Shown: positions 1-8,929, numbered from the stretch's first letter. The stretch is DNA of 64,000 nt from Bradyrhizobium symbiodeficiens (GCF_002266465.3 NZ_CP029427.2:5148501-5212500); one strand, 5' to 3'. Notes: a model not told the origin generated them from the sequence alone. Translations and numbers: made by a program.

Positions 1-311
1 AAGGCAAGACCATCGAGCCCCACCGCCACAACAAGGTGACGCGTGAGGTGCACTACACCCAGGAGGTCCTGCTGATCCAGAAGGGCAAGCTCCAGGTCGA
101 CTTCTACACCGTCGAGGAAACATATCTCGAAAGCCGCGTGCTCGGTGCCGGCGACATCATCCTGCTCTGCAGCGGTGCTCACGGCTTCCACGTGCTCGAG
201 CCGCTCGAGATGTTCGAGATCAAGCAAGGTCCTTATTCCGGCGAGAACGACAAGACCCGGTTTGCCGAAGCCTCCCCGTCCGAGATCCGGATCAAAGGCC
301 CAAACCTGTGA
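1..311 (+). CDS. Cupin-domain protein, 5'-truncated by window start
   Basis: The reading frame is open from base 3 to the TGA at 309-311, so the gene begins upstream; the GTG at 36 is internal to it. The visible ~103 residues are a small beta-barrel cupin: an early PHRH metal-binding motif, a run HYTQEVLLIQKGKL typical of cupin motif 1, and a later GAGDIILL...GAHGFH motif 2 with histidines. The stop overlaps the GTG start of the aminotransferase downstream (GTGA), so it is the upstream member of a translationally coupled glycan operon. A role in nucleotide-sugar modification, or in regulating the pathway, is inferred from that context only; the substrate cannot be told. Confidence 0.75.
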   Translation, partial: GKTIEPHRHNKVTREVHYTQEVLLIQKGKLQVDFYTVEETYLESRVLGAGDIILLCSGAHGFHVLEPLEMFEIKQGPYSGENDKTRFAEASPSEIRIKGPNL

Positions 312-1429
312 CTGCACCGTTCATTCCCGTCAACACGCCGCTGCTCGACGGTAACGAAGCCGACTATCTCGCCGAATGCATCCGGACCGGATGGATCTCC
401 TCGGAGGGACCGTTCATCAAGCGCTTCGAGCAGGCGATGGCCGCGGCCGCGGGGCGACGACACGGCATCGCCGTCACCAACGGCTCGGTCGCGCTCGACA
501 TCGCCGTCCATGCCCTTGGGCTCGATGAGGGGTCGGAAGTCATCATCCCGACCTTCACGATCATCAGCTGCGCCGCTGCCCTGGTGCGTGCCGGCCTCGT
601 CCCGGTCGGAGTCGACTGCGATGCCGCGACCTGGAACATGACGGCCGAGGGCGTGGAAGCCGCGATCACGCCGCGCACGCGCGCGATCATGCTGGTTCAC
701 ATCTACGGTCTGCCGGTCGATCTCGATCCGATCCTGGCGCTGGCCCGCAAGCACGATCTGAAGGTGATCGAGGACGCCGCCGAGATGCACGGCCAGACCT
801 ATCGCGGTGCGCCCTGCGGCAGCTTCGGCGACGTCTCGACCTTCAGCTTTTATCCGAACAAGCACGTCACGACCGGTGAAGGCGGCATGATCCTCACCGA
901 CGACGACGCGCTCGCCGATCGGCTGCAAGGTTACCGCAATCTCTGCTTCCAGCCGCAGCAACGCTTCGTCCACGAGGAGCTCGGCTGGAACGCGCGCATG
1001 ACCAACCTCCAGGCTGCGCTTGGCGTCGCCCAGGTCGAGCGCCTGCCGCGCACGGTCGAGATCAAGCGCCGGATCGGCCGGCTCTATGACGAACACCTCG
1101 CAGGCCTCAATCGCATCCGCCGCCCCGTCGCCCGCACTGGCTATGCCGACAACATCTACTGGGTCTACGGCGTCGTGTTGAACGACGAGGTACCGTTCGA
1201 CGCCAAGGAGGCGATGCGGCGCCTCGGCGAAAAAGGCATCGGGACGCGGCCGTTCTTCTGGTGCATGCATGAGCAGCCGGTGCTGCGCCGGATGGGCCTG
1301 ATGCGCGACGAAAGCCATCCGAACGCGGAATACATCGCCCGGCGCGGTTTTTATTTGCCGAGCGGGCTTGCCCTGACCGACGACGAGATCGCGCGATCGG
1401 CCGCGGCGCTGAAGGAGATCCTGGCGTGA
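308..1429 (+). CDS. DegT/DnrJ/EryC1/StrS family PLP-dependent sugar aminotransferase
   Basis: A 373-residue protein of the usual family length. It probably transfers an amino group to a keto-sugar nucleotide (perosamine-synthetase-like), giving amino-deoxysugars for surface polysaccharide. Visible marks are the N-terminal PFIPVNTPLLDGNEADYL block, the VTNGSVALDIAVHALGL cofactor-phosphate region, the VIEDAAEMHGQTY block whose aspartate contacts the pyridine nitrogen, and SFYPNKHVTTGEGG, which carries the Schiff-base lysine. The GTG start at 308 overlaps the upstream stop, and its own stop overlaps the GTG of the methyltransferase, so the genes are translationally coupled. The exact sugar is not determinable. 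Confidence 0.9.
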   Translation: MTAPFIPVNTPLLDGNEADYLAECIRTGWISSEGPFIKRFEQAMAAAAGRRHGIAVTNGSVALDIAVHALGLDEGSEVIIPTFTIISCAAALVRAGLVPVGVDCDAATWNMTAEGVEAAITPRTRAIMLVHIYGLPVDLDPILALARKHDLKVIEDAAEMHGQTYRGAPCGSFGDVSTFSFYPNKHVTTGEGGMILTDDDALADRLQGYRNLCFQPQQRFVHEELGWNARMTNLQAALGVAQVERLPRTVEIKRRIGRLYDEHLAGLNRIRRPVARTGYADNIYWVYGVVLNDEVPFDAKEAMRRLGEKGIGTRPFFWCMHEQPVLRRMGLMRDESHPNAEYIARRGFYLPSGLALTDDEIARSAAALKEILA

Positions 1430-2193
1430 CGGTGTTCGCCGACTACGCGCCCTGGTACGATCTTCTCTATCAGGACAAGGACTACGCGGCCGAGACGGCA
1501 TTCGTCGAAGCGCGCCTGCGCGACCACGGCGTTTCCTCGGGCAAGCTGCTCGATCTCGGTTGCGGCACCGGCCTGCATGCGCTCGCCTTCGCGCGCCAGG
1601 GATGGAATGTTGCCGGCGTCGATCTCAGCGACGAGATGATCGCGCGCGCCAAGACGCGCGCCGGGCAGGCCGGGCTTTCGATTCCGTTCCGGCAGGGTAA
1701 TGCCTGCGAGACGGGTCCCGAACGCGACTTCGATGCCGTGGTGTCGCTATTCCACGTCGCAAGCTATCAGACCAGCCGCGATGCGCTGACCGCCATGTTC
1801 CGCACGGCCCACGCGGCGCTGAAGCCGGGCGGCGTCTTCTTCTTCGATTATTGGTACGGCGGCGCCGTGCTGGCGCAAGGCGTCGAGACGCGCGTCAAGG
1901 TGATCGAGCAGAAGCCGCTGCGCCTCACCCGCATTGCGCAATCCGATCATGACGAACAGGCCGCGACCGTCACCGTGAACTACACCCTGTTCTGCGAGGA
2001 CATGGATCGCGCCACGATCCGGCGTGTCGATGAAGCGCACCACATGCGCTACTGGTTTCCGTTCGAGATCGACGCGGCGCTTGCGGCGAGCGGCTTCGAG
2101 CCCGCCGCTCACGCCGCATGGTTGACGCAGGACGCGCCGAACTCGAAGAGCTGGGCGGCCTATGCGGTCGCCAGAAAGAGTGTTGCACCGTGA
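1426..2193 (+). CDS. Class I SAM-dependent methyltransferase
   Basis: A 255-residue Rossmann methyltransferase. Motif I (LLDLGCGTGLHALAFA, near residue 40) is the SAM-binding glycine-rich loop. It is followed by VAGVDLSDEMI with the acidic residue that binds the ribose hydroxyls, and by a motif-IV-like FDAVVSLFHV. Position inside a glycan operon suggests methylation of a sugar or a lipid-linked glycan intermediate, but the substrate is unknown. The GTG start at 1426 overlaps the aminotransferase stop (GTGA) and the stop overlaps the glycosyltransferase GTG, continuing the same coupling. Confidence 0.88.
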   Translation: MTVFADYAPWYDLLYQDKDYAAETAFVEARLRDHGVSSGKLLDLGCGTGLHALAFARQGWNVAGVDLSDEMIARAKTRAGQAGLSIPFRQGNACETGPERDFDAVVSLFHVASYQTSRDALTAMFRTAHAALKPGGVFFFDYWYGGAVLAQGVETRVKVIEQKPLRLTRIAQSDHDEQAATVTVNYTLFCEDMDRATIRRVDEAHHMRYWFPFEIDAALAASGFEPAAHAAWLTQDAPNSKSWAAYAVARKSVAP

Positions 2194-3398
2194 GACCGCT
2201 GCGGCTCGCCGTGATGCTGGAACAGGCGCTCGAGGTCGGCGGCGGCTTTCAGCAGCCGCTCAACGACCTGCTCTGGCTGCGCGACTGGGCGGCCAGGTCG
2301 GGCAACGAGATCGTGGTGTACTCGCCCTATCCGAAGACCCTGGACATCCTGAAGGAGTTCGCCGTCACGGCGCGTCTGCTCAAGTTCGGCCCGCTCGACC
2401 ATGTCTTCCTGTTCCTGAAATATTGCGGGCCGTTCGATCTCGTCCAGATCGCGCTGAAGCTGAAATCGCCGTTCGAGCGTGCGCTGATCCGCGACGGCAT
2501 CGATGTCGTGCACTTCACCTCGACCTCGAAGCGGCACCTGCTGCTCTACGAGCTGCCGTTCATCATCACGATCTTCGACGGCTGCCACCGCGACGCACCG
2601 GAATTTCCGGAAGTCAGGACGTTCGGCGAATTCGAGCGCCGCGAGATCCTGTTCGGCCTCGCCAGCACCAAGGCGGCGATCGTGATCGTCAACGCGCCGG
2701 AGCTGATCGACGATCTCAGCCGCCGTTATGCCATGGAACAGGAGCGCGCGGTCTGCATCCCGTTCTCGCCCTCCACCTATGTCAGCCAGTCCACGTCCGA
2801 CGCCGCCGACGACGAGGCGGTGCTGTCACGATATCGGCTCAAACCCGGCTATCTGTTCTATCCGGCGCAATTCTGGCCGCACAAGAACCACATGACGCTG
2901 CTCGCGGCGCTGGCAAGCTTGCGCGAGAGGGGCATCATTGAACGGCTGGTGCTGTGCGGATCGGATCGCGGCGGCCGCGACAAGATCGATGCGGCGATCC
3001 GCGCCTACGGCCTGTCGGACCAGATCTCCATCATCGGCTTCGTCGAGTCCGCCGAGCTCGGCGCACTGTATCGCGGCGCCGCGGCGCTCGTGATGCCGAG
3101 CTATTTCGGTCCGACCAATCTTCCGCCGCTTGAAGCCTGGGCGGTCGGCACGCCGGTGATCTATCCCGAGGCCTTCAAGACCCAGGCCGGCGACGCCGCG
3201 ATCCTGTTCGACTATGACGACCCGCGTTCGCTGGCGGATGCGATCGTCAGCCTGCGCGCCGACGGCACGCGCGAGCGGCTGCGTGCGGCCGGTCACCTCC
3301 GCCTCGCGCAGTTTGCCGAGGAGACCAAGGCCGGCCACGCGCAATTCGCGCGTCATTTGGAACGGCTGAAGCACCGGCTGGCATTGACCGCGCGCTGA
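2190..3398 (+). CDS. Glycosyltransferase family 4-like
   Basis: A 402-residue GT-B fold glycosyltransferase. I place the start at the GTG at 2190 because it overlaps the upstream stop exactly as the two preceding genes do; the frame is open further upstream but that part lies within the methyltransferase gene. The C-terminal half has the GT4 signatures: GYLFYPAQFWPHKNH (start of the nucleotide-sugar domain), LVLCGSDRGG, and PSYFGPTNLPPLEAWAVGTPVI with the paired acidic region that contacts the donor. It probably adds a sugar to a polysaccharide or lipid-linked oligosaccharide at the cytoplasmic membrane face. It ends 6 bp from the convergent flippase gene. Confidence 0.9.
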   Translation: MRPLRLAVMLEQALEVGGGFQQPLNDLLWLRDWAARSGNEIVVYSPYPKTLDILKEFAVTARLLKFGPLDHVFLFLKYCGPFDLVQIALKLKSPFERALIRDGIDVVHFTSTSKRHLLLYELPFIITIFDGCHRDAPEFPEVRTFGEFERREILFGLASTKAAIVIVNAPELIDDLSRRYAMEQERAVCIPFSPSTYVSQSTSDAADDEAVLSRYRLKPGYLFYPAQFWPHKNHMTLLAALASLRERGIIERLVLCGSDRGGRDKIDAAIRAYGLSDQISIIGFVESAELGALYRGAAALVMPSYFGPTNLPPLEAWAVGTPVIYPEAFKTQAGDAAILFDYDDPRSLADAIVSLRADGTRERLRAAGHLRLAQFAEETKAGHAQFARHLERLKHRLALTAR

Positions 3399-3404
3399 AT
3401 CGTC

Positions 3405-4985
3405 CTATGCCGGAATGCGCGCCCTCAGGCGTTCGCGCAGCGCCCCGCTCAACAGTGGGCTTGCGAGCGTGCCGACTGCGGCCAGCCAGATCGCGCATTC
3501 CACGATGAAGTGCACGAGCCCGCTTCCCGGTACCAGCGCGATGATCGCCTGCCCGATCAGCCAGCCTGTTCCCACGACAATGACGGCCATGAGCAACAGG
3601 AAGGCAATGTGCCTGAACGGATGGTGCAGTGTCTGCCGCATGACGATCAGCGCGAGCAATCCGAACTGGATGAGGATGTCGCTCGCGACCACGGCGAGTG
3701 CTGCGCCCAGCGGTCCGAGTTGCGGGATCAGGACGAAGGACAGCGCCAGGAAGACCACGAGCTGGAGGCCCTTGGTCCGGATCAGGAGATCGCCGCGATT
3801 GCTGTGATTGGCGAAGACCAGAGCCAGCAGCGATGGCGCGACGGCCGCCGAGCCGAGCAGCAGCGTCACCGTGAGCGGCGCGTCATAGGGGATGCTGCCA
3901 TGGGTCCACAACGCGAAGAAGTCCGGCCAGAACGGCAGCAGGCCCGCGACGATCAGACAGGCGAGGCCGGTCACGAACACCGAGCCGTGGGCGTAGAGCC
4001 GACGCAGCCGATCCTTGTCGCCGACCGCATGGTCGTGGCCGAGCTCGGCGGCGAGCGGTAGCGTCACCTGGAGGCAGAGACCGCGCACTAGGCTCGCGAT
4101 CACGCGCGTCAGGCCCCATTGCGCCACCGCGACGCGGTTCGTGACCAGCGCGGAGACCAGCAGCACCGGAACGTTGATGAGCGCAAGCTCGGTGATGTTG
4201 GCGACCGCGAAGGGCACTGCGCGGCCGAACTGCCCGACGCTCCAGCGCAGCGATGGCGCCACCAACGGCGGCTTGCCGGCGCGGCGCAGGAACGGAAACA
4301 GTCGCGGCGCGTCGAACGCAGCGAGCAGGATCGCGAACAGCAGCTGCATCGACACGAAGGCGATCGCGACCGCAAGCAGGCTGCCGAACCATGCGAGCGC
4401 CGCGAGCTGGGCGATCTGTCCGAGCAGCAGCGCGGCGTTTTGCAGCCAGACCGTCCGGCCGTAATGGCCGCGCACCCGGTAGAGGCCGGAGACGAGGTTG
4501 GCGGGCACGGTCAGAAGCATGCCCAAAATCATCACCAGCATCGCAGCGTCGAATGTCGGCGTGGCCTGAAAGCCGAGCACCGCCGATGGCGTCGCGAGGA
4601 CCACCGCTGCGCACAGCAGGACACCCAGCACCACCACGATGGCGAGATAGATCCGGAGCAACGCCGCGTAAAACTGCGCCGTGCGCCCGTCGCAATCGGC
4701 GCAAGCCTTGAACGCGAGAAAGCGGTTGATCGCGCGAAGCTGCAGTCCGGCATCCGCCACGACGACGAGGCTTCCCGCCGCATAGATCGCGAGCCAGGCC
4801 GCGAGCATGTCGCCGGTCCAGACATGCAGGAAGGCCGGGATGAGCAGGAGCTGCTGAGACAGCCCCAGCGCCATCTGGACCAGGTTGGCGGACCAGCCGT
4901 GCATGAGGCGGCGGGCGCGACCGATGCCGCCAGGCCTGCTCGAACCGTCGGCCGTGCCGGGCGCGTCAATTTGCTTGTCGGTCAA
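3405..4985 (-). CDS. Polysaccharide flippase/export protein (Wzx/MVF-like)
   Basis: A 526-residue polytopic membrane protein with about 12-14 hydrophobic segments and short charged loops, the pattern of PST/MATE-type lipid-linked oligosaccharide flippases. After an approximately 30-residue Gly/Arg-rich cytoplasmic leader the first membrane segment starts near residue 35. The start is a TTG at 4985-4983, chosen because a good AAGGA ribosome-binding site lies 6-7 bases upstream and no ATG/GTG lies between it and the in-frame stop. It is convergent with the glycan operon and probably moves that glycan across the inner membrane. Family assignment rests on topology and context rather than a unique motif. 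Confidence 0.75.
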   Translation of the reverse strand: MTDKQIDAPGTADGSSRPGGIGRARRLMHGWSANLVQMALGLSQQLLLIPAFLHVWTGDMLAAWLAIYAAGSLVVVADAGLQLRAINRFLAFKACADCDGRTAQFYAALLRIYLAIVVVLGVLLCAAVVLATPSAVLGFQATPTFDAAMLVMILGMLLTVPANLVSGLYRVRGHYGRTVWLQNAALLLGQIAQLAALAWFGSLLAVAIAFVSMQLLFAILLAAFDAPRLFPFLRRAGKPPLVAPSLRWSVGQFGRAVPFAVANITELALINVPVLLVSALVTNRVAVAQWGLTRVIASLVRGLCLQVTLPLAAELGHDHAVGDKDRLRRLYAHGSVFVTGLACLIVAGLLPFWPDFFALWTHGSIPYDAPLTVTLLLGSAAVAPSLLALVFANHSNRGDLLIRTKGLQLVVFLALSFVLIPQLGPLGAALAVVASDILIQFGLLALIVMRQTLHHPFRHIAFLLLMAVIVVGTGWLIGQAIIALVPGSGLVHFIVECAIWLAAVGTLASPLLSGALRERLRARIPA

Positions 4986-5577
4986 GCCGCGTCCTTCCCG
5001 TCGAGCAATCGGCCGCGCGCCCGCCAGCGCTCAGAGCCCATCCGACTCGCCGTTCTTCGGCGTCGAGCGCGGCACGAAGGGGGAGAACGACGGATCGGCC
5101 GGGCCCGGCATCGCCAGCTTGCCCCCGGCATCTGTGGGTGGGCTCGCGGCAGCGGATCGGTACATGCAGAGCGTGGCCAATCCTATCGGCCTCAGCCACC
5201 CGGACATCGATATTCCCCTGCGACCGGCCGCGCCACACGACGGCGAGGCATCAGCGCCAAACTAGTTCCGATCCGCGGCATCATCAACCCACACCATCCG
5301 GCCCACCCCGGGCGAGATGGCCAGGATGGCCTGAAATGCAGAACAGAACAGGAGGAAGCGGGCGCGATTGGATAATCGTCATTGCGGACCCTGCTCACAT
5401 CAAAAATTGCGAAAACAACCCCATGCACAGTAGACGGCGGCTGCGTTATCAATGGCTTAGAGAGTGCACTCACGACGGTTTTGACCGGCGATTTGACGCG
5501 TCGGGCGAAACACCGGCATCGCGTCTTCGTGTGACGCTCCGCACCGCTCCCTCCGAACACCCCGAGCCCGCAGGCCT
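4986..5577. other. Intergenic stretch with no credible gene
   Basis: About 600 bases between the flippase start and the sel1 fragment. Both strands have open frames up to 186 codons, but they are Arg/Pro/Ser-rich, lack ribosome-binding sites and do not resemble a family I know. The promoter of the flippase gene should lie in the first ~150 bases. The portion from about 5375 looks like a dispersed element and is listed separately. Confidence 0.5.
5375..5577. repeat. Probable dispersed Bradyrhizobium-type intergenic element
   Basis: This block contains strings I associate with repeated intergenic DNA in Bradyrhizobium genomes, such as AAAACAACCCCATGCACAGTAG-like and GACGCGTCGGGCGAAACACC-like sequence. 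Such DNA is often mis-annotated as short hypothetical proteins. It abuts the point where the sel1 coding frame at 5578-5721 breaks off. Identification is from memory of sequence style; a genome-wide search would decide it. Confidence 0.35.
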
Positions 5578-5721
5578 TCAGGCCGCAGTACTGCCCCGTT
5601 CGGCGAGCGGGATGAAGATGCGGGATGCCGTGACGTAGTCCAGACGATGGAAAGCGGAGACGCCCTGGCGGAACGATTGGGCGTGGACCGGGACTGCGAA
5701 GGCCAGCGTCAGCAGGCACAA
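5578..5721 (-). pseudogene. Truncated sel1/TPR-type exported protein (N-terminal fragment)
   Basis: Reading the minus strand from the TTG at 5721 gives 47 codons. A hydrophobic leader (CLLTLAFAVPVHA, signal-peptidase-like AxA) is followed by QSFRQGVSAFHRLDYVT and FIPLAERG, which matches the start of exported sel1-repeat proteins (usually ..F..GD..TA...W.PLAEQG.A.AQ..LG). The frame stops at a TGA (5580-5578) where the first sel1 repeat should continue, and the rest of a sel1 protein is not found below it. I read it as a gene fragment left after insertion or deletion, bordering the probable dispersed element. Confidence 0.5.
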
Positions 5722-5754
5722 CCCGATCCCGCCCGTCGCCGAAGACCAGCACTG

Positions 5755-8727
5755 TCAGCTCAGCAGAAAGCCGTGTCCCTGCAAGTTGTGAACAAAATCG
5801 GCCAGAATGTCGTTCACGGCCGAATCGTGGCTAGCCAACTGTTGTGTCCACAGCTCTGACGCAGTCGGCAAATTGACCGGTGCGGGCATGGCGTCCGGTA
5901 CCTCGGATACGGTGGCCAACGAAGTCTCGCTCTGCACGAAATTGAACGCAAAGCCGTCACCGGAACTCCCGAGCCCCGCAGTCGCGGGCGGCGCTGCGCC
6001 GATGGTGCCGTCGCCATTGAGATCCTGATGAAGCGTCGGCTCCAGCGCCTTCAGCGCTGCATCGCTCCCCAGCATCTCGGGAGCCGAGCCGAGCGTCCGG
6101 ATGAAGTTGCCGTTGCTGTCCGTGCTCCACACCGAGTAATGGCCGCTCGACGAGTCCTTCCAGACCGCGTCATAGCCGCCGCCGGACACCTGCTCGGCCC
6201 CGATCACCTTCCACGTGCCCCAGTTCGCCGCGATCACCGCAGAGCCCGCATATTTCAAGACAGGTCCGGCACCGGTGGCGATGCTGTCCATGTGGTAGTT
6301 GCCGCCGGAAAGGACCAGACGAGTCGATCCCAGGGACTCGATCGTGGTGCCGCTGGCAACGGGGGTCGCGATCGTGCCGTCGCCGTTGAGGTCCTGTTGC
6401 AGCGTCGGCTCCAGTGCCTTCAGCGCTGCATCGCTCCCCAGCATCTCGGGAGCCGAACCGAGCGTGGTCAGGAAGTTGCCGTTGCTGTCCGTGCTCCAGG
6501 CCGAATAATGGCCGCTTGTCGACTCCTTCCAGACCACGTCGTAGCCGCCGCCCGACACCTGCTCGGTGCCGATCACCGTCCACGTCCCCCAATTCGCCGC
6601 GATCACCGCAGAGCCCGCATATTTCAGGATAGGCCCGGTGCCGGTCGCGATGCTGTCCATGTGGTAGTTGCCGCCGGAGAGAACCAGGCGGGTCGATCCG
6701 AACGCCTCGATGGTGGTGCCGCTGACAACAGTGGCGGTGATCGTGCCGTCACCGTTGAGGTCCTGCTGCAGCGTCGACTCCAACGCCTTCAGCGACGGAT
6801 CATTTCCCAGCACGTCGGGAGCCGACCCGAGCGTGGTCAGGAAGTTGCCGTTGCTGTCCGTGCTCCAAACCGAATAATGGCCGCTCGTCGACTCCTTCCA
6901 GACCACGTCGTAGCCGCCGCCCGACACCTGCTCGGTGCCGATCACCGTCCACGTCCCCCAATTCGCCGCGATCACCGCAGAGCCCGCATATTTCAGGATA
7001 GGCCCGGTGCCGGTCGCGATGCTTTCCATGTGGTAGTTGCCGCCGGACAGGACCAGGCGGGTCGATCCGTACGCCTCGATCGTCGTGCTCGAGGCAGCGG
7101 GAACGCCGGTGATACCGTCGCCGTTGAGGTCCTGCTGCAGCGTGGCCTCGAGCGCCTTCAGCGATGGATCGGTTCCCAGCATTTGAGGAGCCGAACCGAG
7201 CGTGGTCAGGAAGTTGCCGTTGCTGTCCGTGCTCCACACCGAATATTGGCCGCTCGCAGAATCCTTCCAGACCGCGTCGTAGCCGCCGCCCGACACCTGC
7301 TCGACGCCGATCACCGACCACGTGCCCCAATTCGCCGCGATCACCGCTGAGCCCGCATATTTCAGGATGGGCCCGGTGCCGGTCGCGATGCTGTCCATGT
7401 GATAGTTGCCGCCGGTCAGCACCAGGCTGGTCGATCCGAACGTCTCGATCACGGTCGTCATCAGGCTGGAGCTTGCGACCGTGCCGTCCGCAAACTGGAA
7501 ATACTCGATGCTCGCGAGGCTGTCGGTGCCGTCAGGCGCGCCGCTGCGCTGGTCCGTCACGGTGAACGTCTGGGTCGCCACGTTATACGCGACGAAATAG
7601 TTGGCCCGGCTGCCCGAATACACCGCGGTGTCGGTGCCCGAGCCGCCGATGATGGTGTCGTTGCCCGCTCCGCCGGTGATCGCGTCGTTGCCGCCGCCGC
7701 CGTTCAGCGTGTTGGCGATGGCGTTGCCGACGATGGTGTCGTTGCCGGATCCGCCGATGGCGTTGTCGATGTAGGAGCGTGCGTCGCCGTTATAGAGATA
7801 GGAGTTGTAGACGTTGCCCGACGCGTAATGGCCATCGCCGAGATAAGCCAATTGCACGGAGGAGAACACCGACGAGGCGCCGGGATTGAGATTGATGCTC
7901 AAATTCGTCGTGTAGTTCGACAGGTCGAAGGTATCGACGCCGCCGCCGTCCCAGACCGTCTCGTAGATGCGGTTGGCCGAGCCACCGACGCCGCCGCCCG
8001 GCGCGAGCTGCCCGACGCCGTTGATGAACTCCTGCCCCGTGGTCGGATTCCAGGTGTAGACGGTGTTGCCGCTCTGGGTCGTGTAGTCCGCACCGTACAT
8101 CGTCTGCAGCGCGAGGATATCGTTGGCCATATAGGTCTGCGAATATCCGTAGGCTTCGTTGGTGTAGCCGGACGTGGTCGAACCGCCGACATAGCTGCGA
8201 TAGCTCATGACGGTGTATTCGCTGTCGTCATGCGCGCTCGGCACCGCGATGTTGGCCGGGCCACCGGTCTCCTGGCTGTGCTTGAGGCCGAGGGCGTGGC
8301 CGAGCTCGTGCAACGCGGTGGTGAAGTAGTAATTGCCGAGCTTGGCCAGCGAGAAATTGTACTGGGTGCCGAACCAGACGTCGCCGCCGGAGGCGTAATT
8401 GCCGGGATAGTAGGCGTAGGCGGTCGGATTGGCCGCCGGCGACTGCGCGACCATGATGTCGGCGCCGTTCGTGCCCGCGTACTGGATGTCGGCGTTGGTG
8501 TAACTGAGGATCAGCCCGATCGCGTAGTTGATCGCCGCCTGAATCTGCGTGGGCACCGCTGAGAGGCCGGACGTCGTCGGCTCGCCGTTGCCGCCGCTAT
8601 ATGGATTGGCATAGTCGCTCGTTGCATCGGGAAAACTGTAAGTGATCGTGCCAGACCATTTGGCACCCGACAGCAAGCCGTCGATCTCGGCGTTGTTGGT
8701 GGCACTGACGTTAACAGCGGTAGCCAA
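5755..8727 (-). CDS. Secreted M10 (serralysin-like) metalloprotease with RTX repeats and four W-rich repeats
   Basis: A 990-residue protein. Residues 1-300 form a metzincin peptidase: the zinc motif HELGHALGLKH (H140, E141, H144, H150) and a downstream Met-turn near residue 174 (TVMSY). Around residues 320-370 there are GGxGNDxI nonapeptide RTX motifs that bind calcium. Residues ~425-910 hold four near-identical 123-residue units, each with a GSTxLVLxGGNYHM start, WGTW core and QDLNGDG end, resembling the Trp-rich domain PF07483. No N-terminal signal peptide is visible and the hydrophobic C-terminus (..HGFLLS) fits type I secretion, but no type I exporter genes are in the window. Probably an extracellular protease; the repeats may mediate binding or extension. 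Confidence 0.88.
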   Translation of the reverse strand: MATAVNVSATNNAEIDGLLSGAKWSGTITYSFPDATSDYANPYSGGNGEPTTSGLSAVPTQIQAAINYAIGLILSYTNADIQYAGTNGADIMVAQSPAANPTAYAYYPGNYASGGDVWFGTQYNFSLAKLGNYYFTTALHELGHALGLKHSQETGGPANIAVPSAHDDSEYTVMSYRSYVGGSTTSGYTNEAYGYSQTYMANDILALQTMYGADYTTQSGNTVYTWNPTTGQEFINGVGQLAPGGGVGGSANRIYETVWDGGGVDTFDLSNYTTNLSINLNPGASSVFSSVQLAYLGDGHYASGNVYNSYLYNGDARSYIDNAIGGSGNDTIVGNAIANTLNGGGGNDAITGGAGNDTIIGGSGTDTAVYSGSRANYFVAYNVATQTFTVTDQRSGAPDGTDSLASIEYFQFADGTVASSSLMTTVIETFGSTSLVLTGGNYHMDSIATGTGPILKYAGSAVIAANWGTWSVIGVEQVSGGGYDAVWKDSASGQYSVWSTDSNGNFLTTLGSAPQMLGTDPSLKALEATLQQDLNGDGITGVPAASSTTIEAYGSTRLVLSGGNYHMESIATGTGPILKYAGSAVIAANWGTWTVIGTEQVSGGGYDVVWKESTSGHYSVWSTDSNGNFLTTLGSAPDVLGNDPSLKALESTLQQDLNGDGTITATVVSGTTIEAFGSTRLVLSGGNYHMDSIATGTGPILKYAGSAVIAANWGTWTVIGTEQVSGGGYDVVWKESTSGHYSAWSTDSNGNFLTTLGSAPEMLGSDAALKALEPTLQQDLNGDGTIATPVASGTTIESLGSTRLVLSGGNYHMDSIATGAGPVLKYAGSAVIAANWGTWKVIGAEQVSGGGYDAVWKDSSSGHYSVWSTDSNGNFIRTLGSAPEMLGSDAALKALEPTLHQDLNGDGTIGAAPPATAGLGSSGDGFAFNFVQSETSLATVSEVPDAMPAPVNLPTASELWTQQLASHDSAVNDILADFVHNLQGHGFLLS
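6001..7455 (-). repeat. Four tandem 369-bp coding repeats
   Basis: Within the metalloprotease gene the anchor gttgccgttgctgtcc recurs at 6106, 6475, 6844 and 7213, exactly 369 bases (123 codons) apart. The units are nearly identical at nucleotide level, the middle two most so, suggesting recent duplication or gene conversion. Each encodes one Trp-rich domain ending in a DLNGDG calcium-loop-like motif. Confidence 0.95.
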
Positions 8728-8860
8728 TGGACTCTCCAGAGCAACGCATCGCGCGTGATTCGCCGCGACGGCACATAATTCTAGCTTGAGAGTTGAACGT
8801 TTGGTTTAAATTGGGCAGCGGCGCCCGCGCTCTTCCATAGGGCTTCGTTAGCCATCAAAT

Positions 8861-8902
8861 CCCGTAGTCATACGGGACCCCGGCAGCGGCCTCCGGGTCC
8901 CG
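8861..8902. promoter_or_regulatory. Overlapping inverted repeats upstream of small exported protein
   Basis: cccgta-gtca-tacggg (8861-8876) is a perfect inverted repeat. The overlapping cgggaccc (8873-8880) pairs with gggtcccg (8895-8902). A third copy of cccgtag follows near 8908. The arms are mutually exclusive, so this could be an operator or alternative RNA hairpins between the divergent protease and the gene at 8930. There is no T-run, so it is not an ordinary terminator. Confidence 0.4.
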
Positions 8903-8929
8903 CGGCACCCGTAGTTTGCAGGGCTTTTC

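Noticed and set aside
5192..5752. 186-codon frame on the minus strand in the intergenic stretch
   Set aside because: Composition is Arg/Pro/Ser-rich, there is no ribosome-binding site, and the frame crosses the sel1 fragment and the probable dispersed element in another frame.
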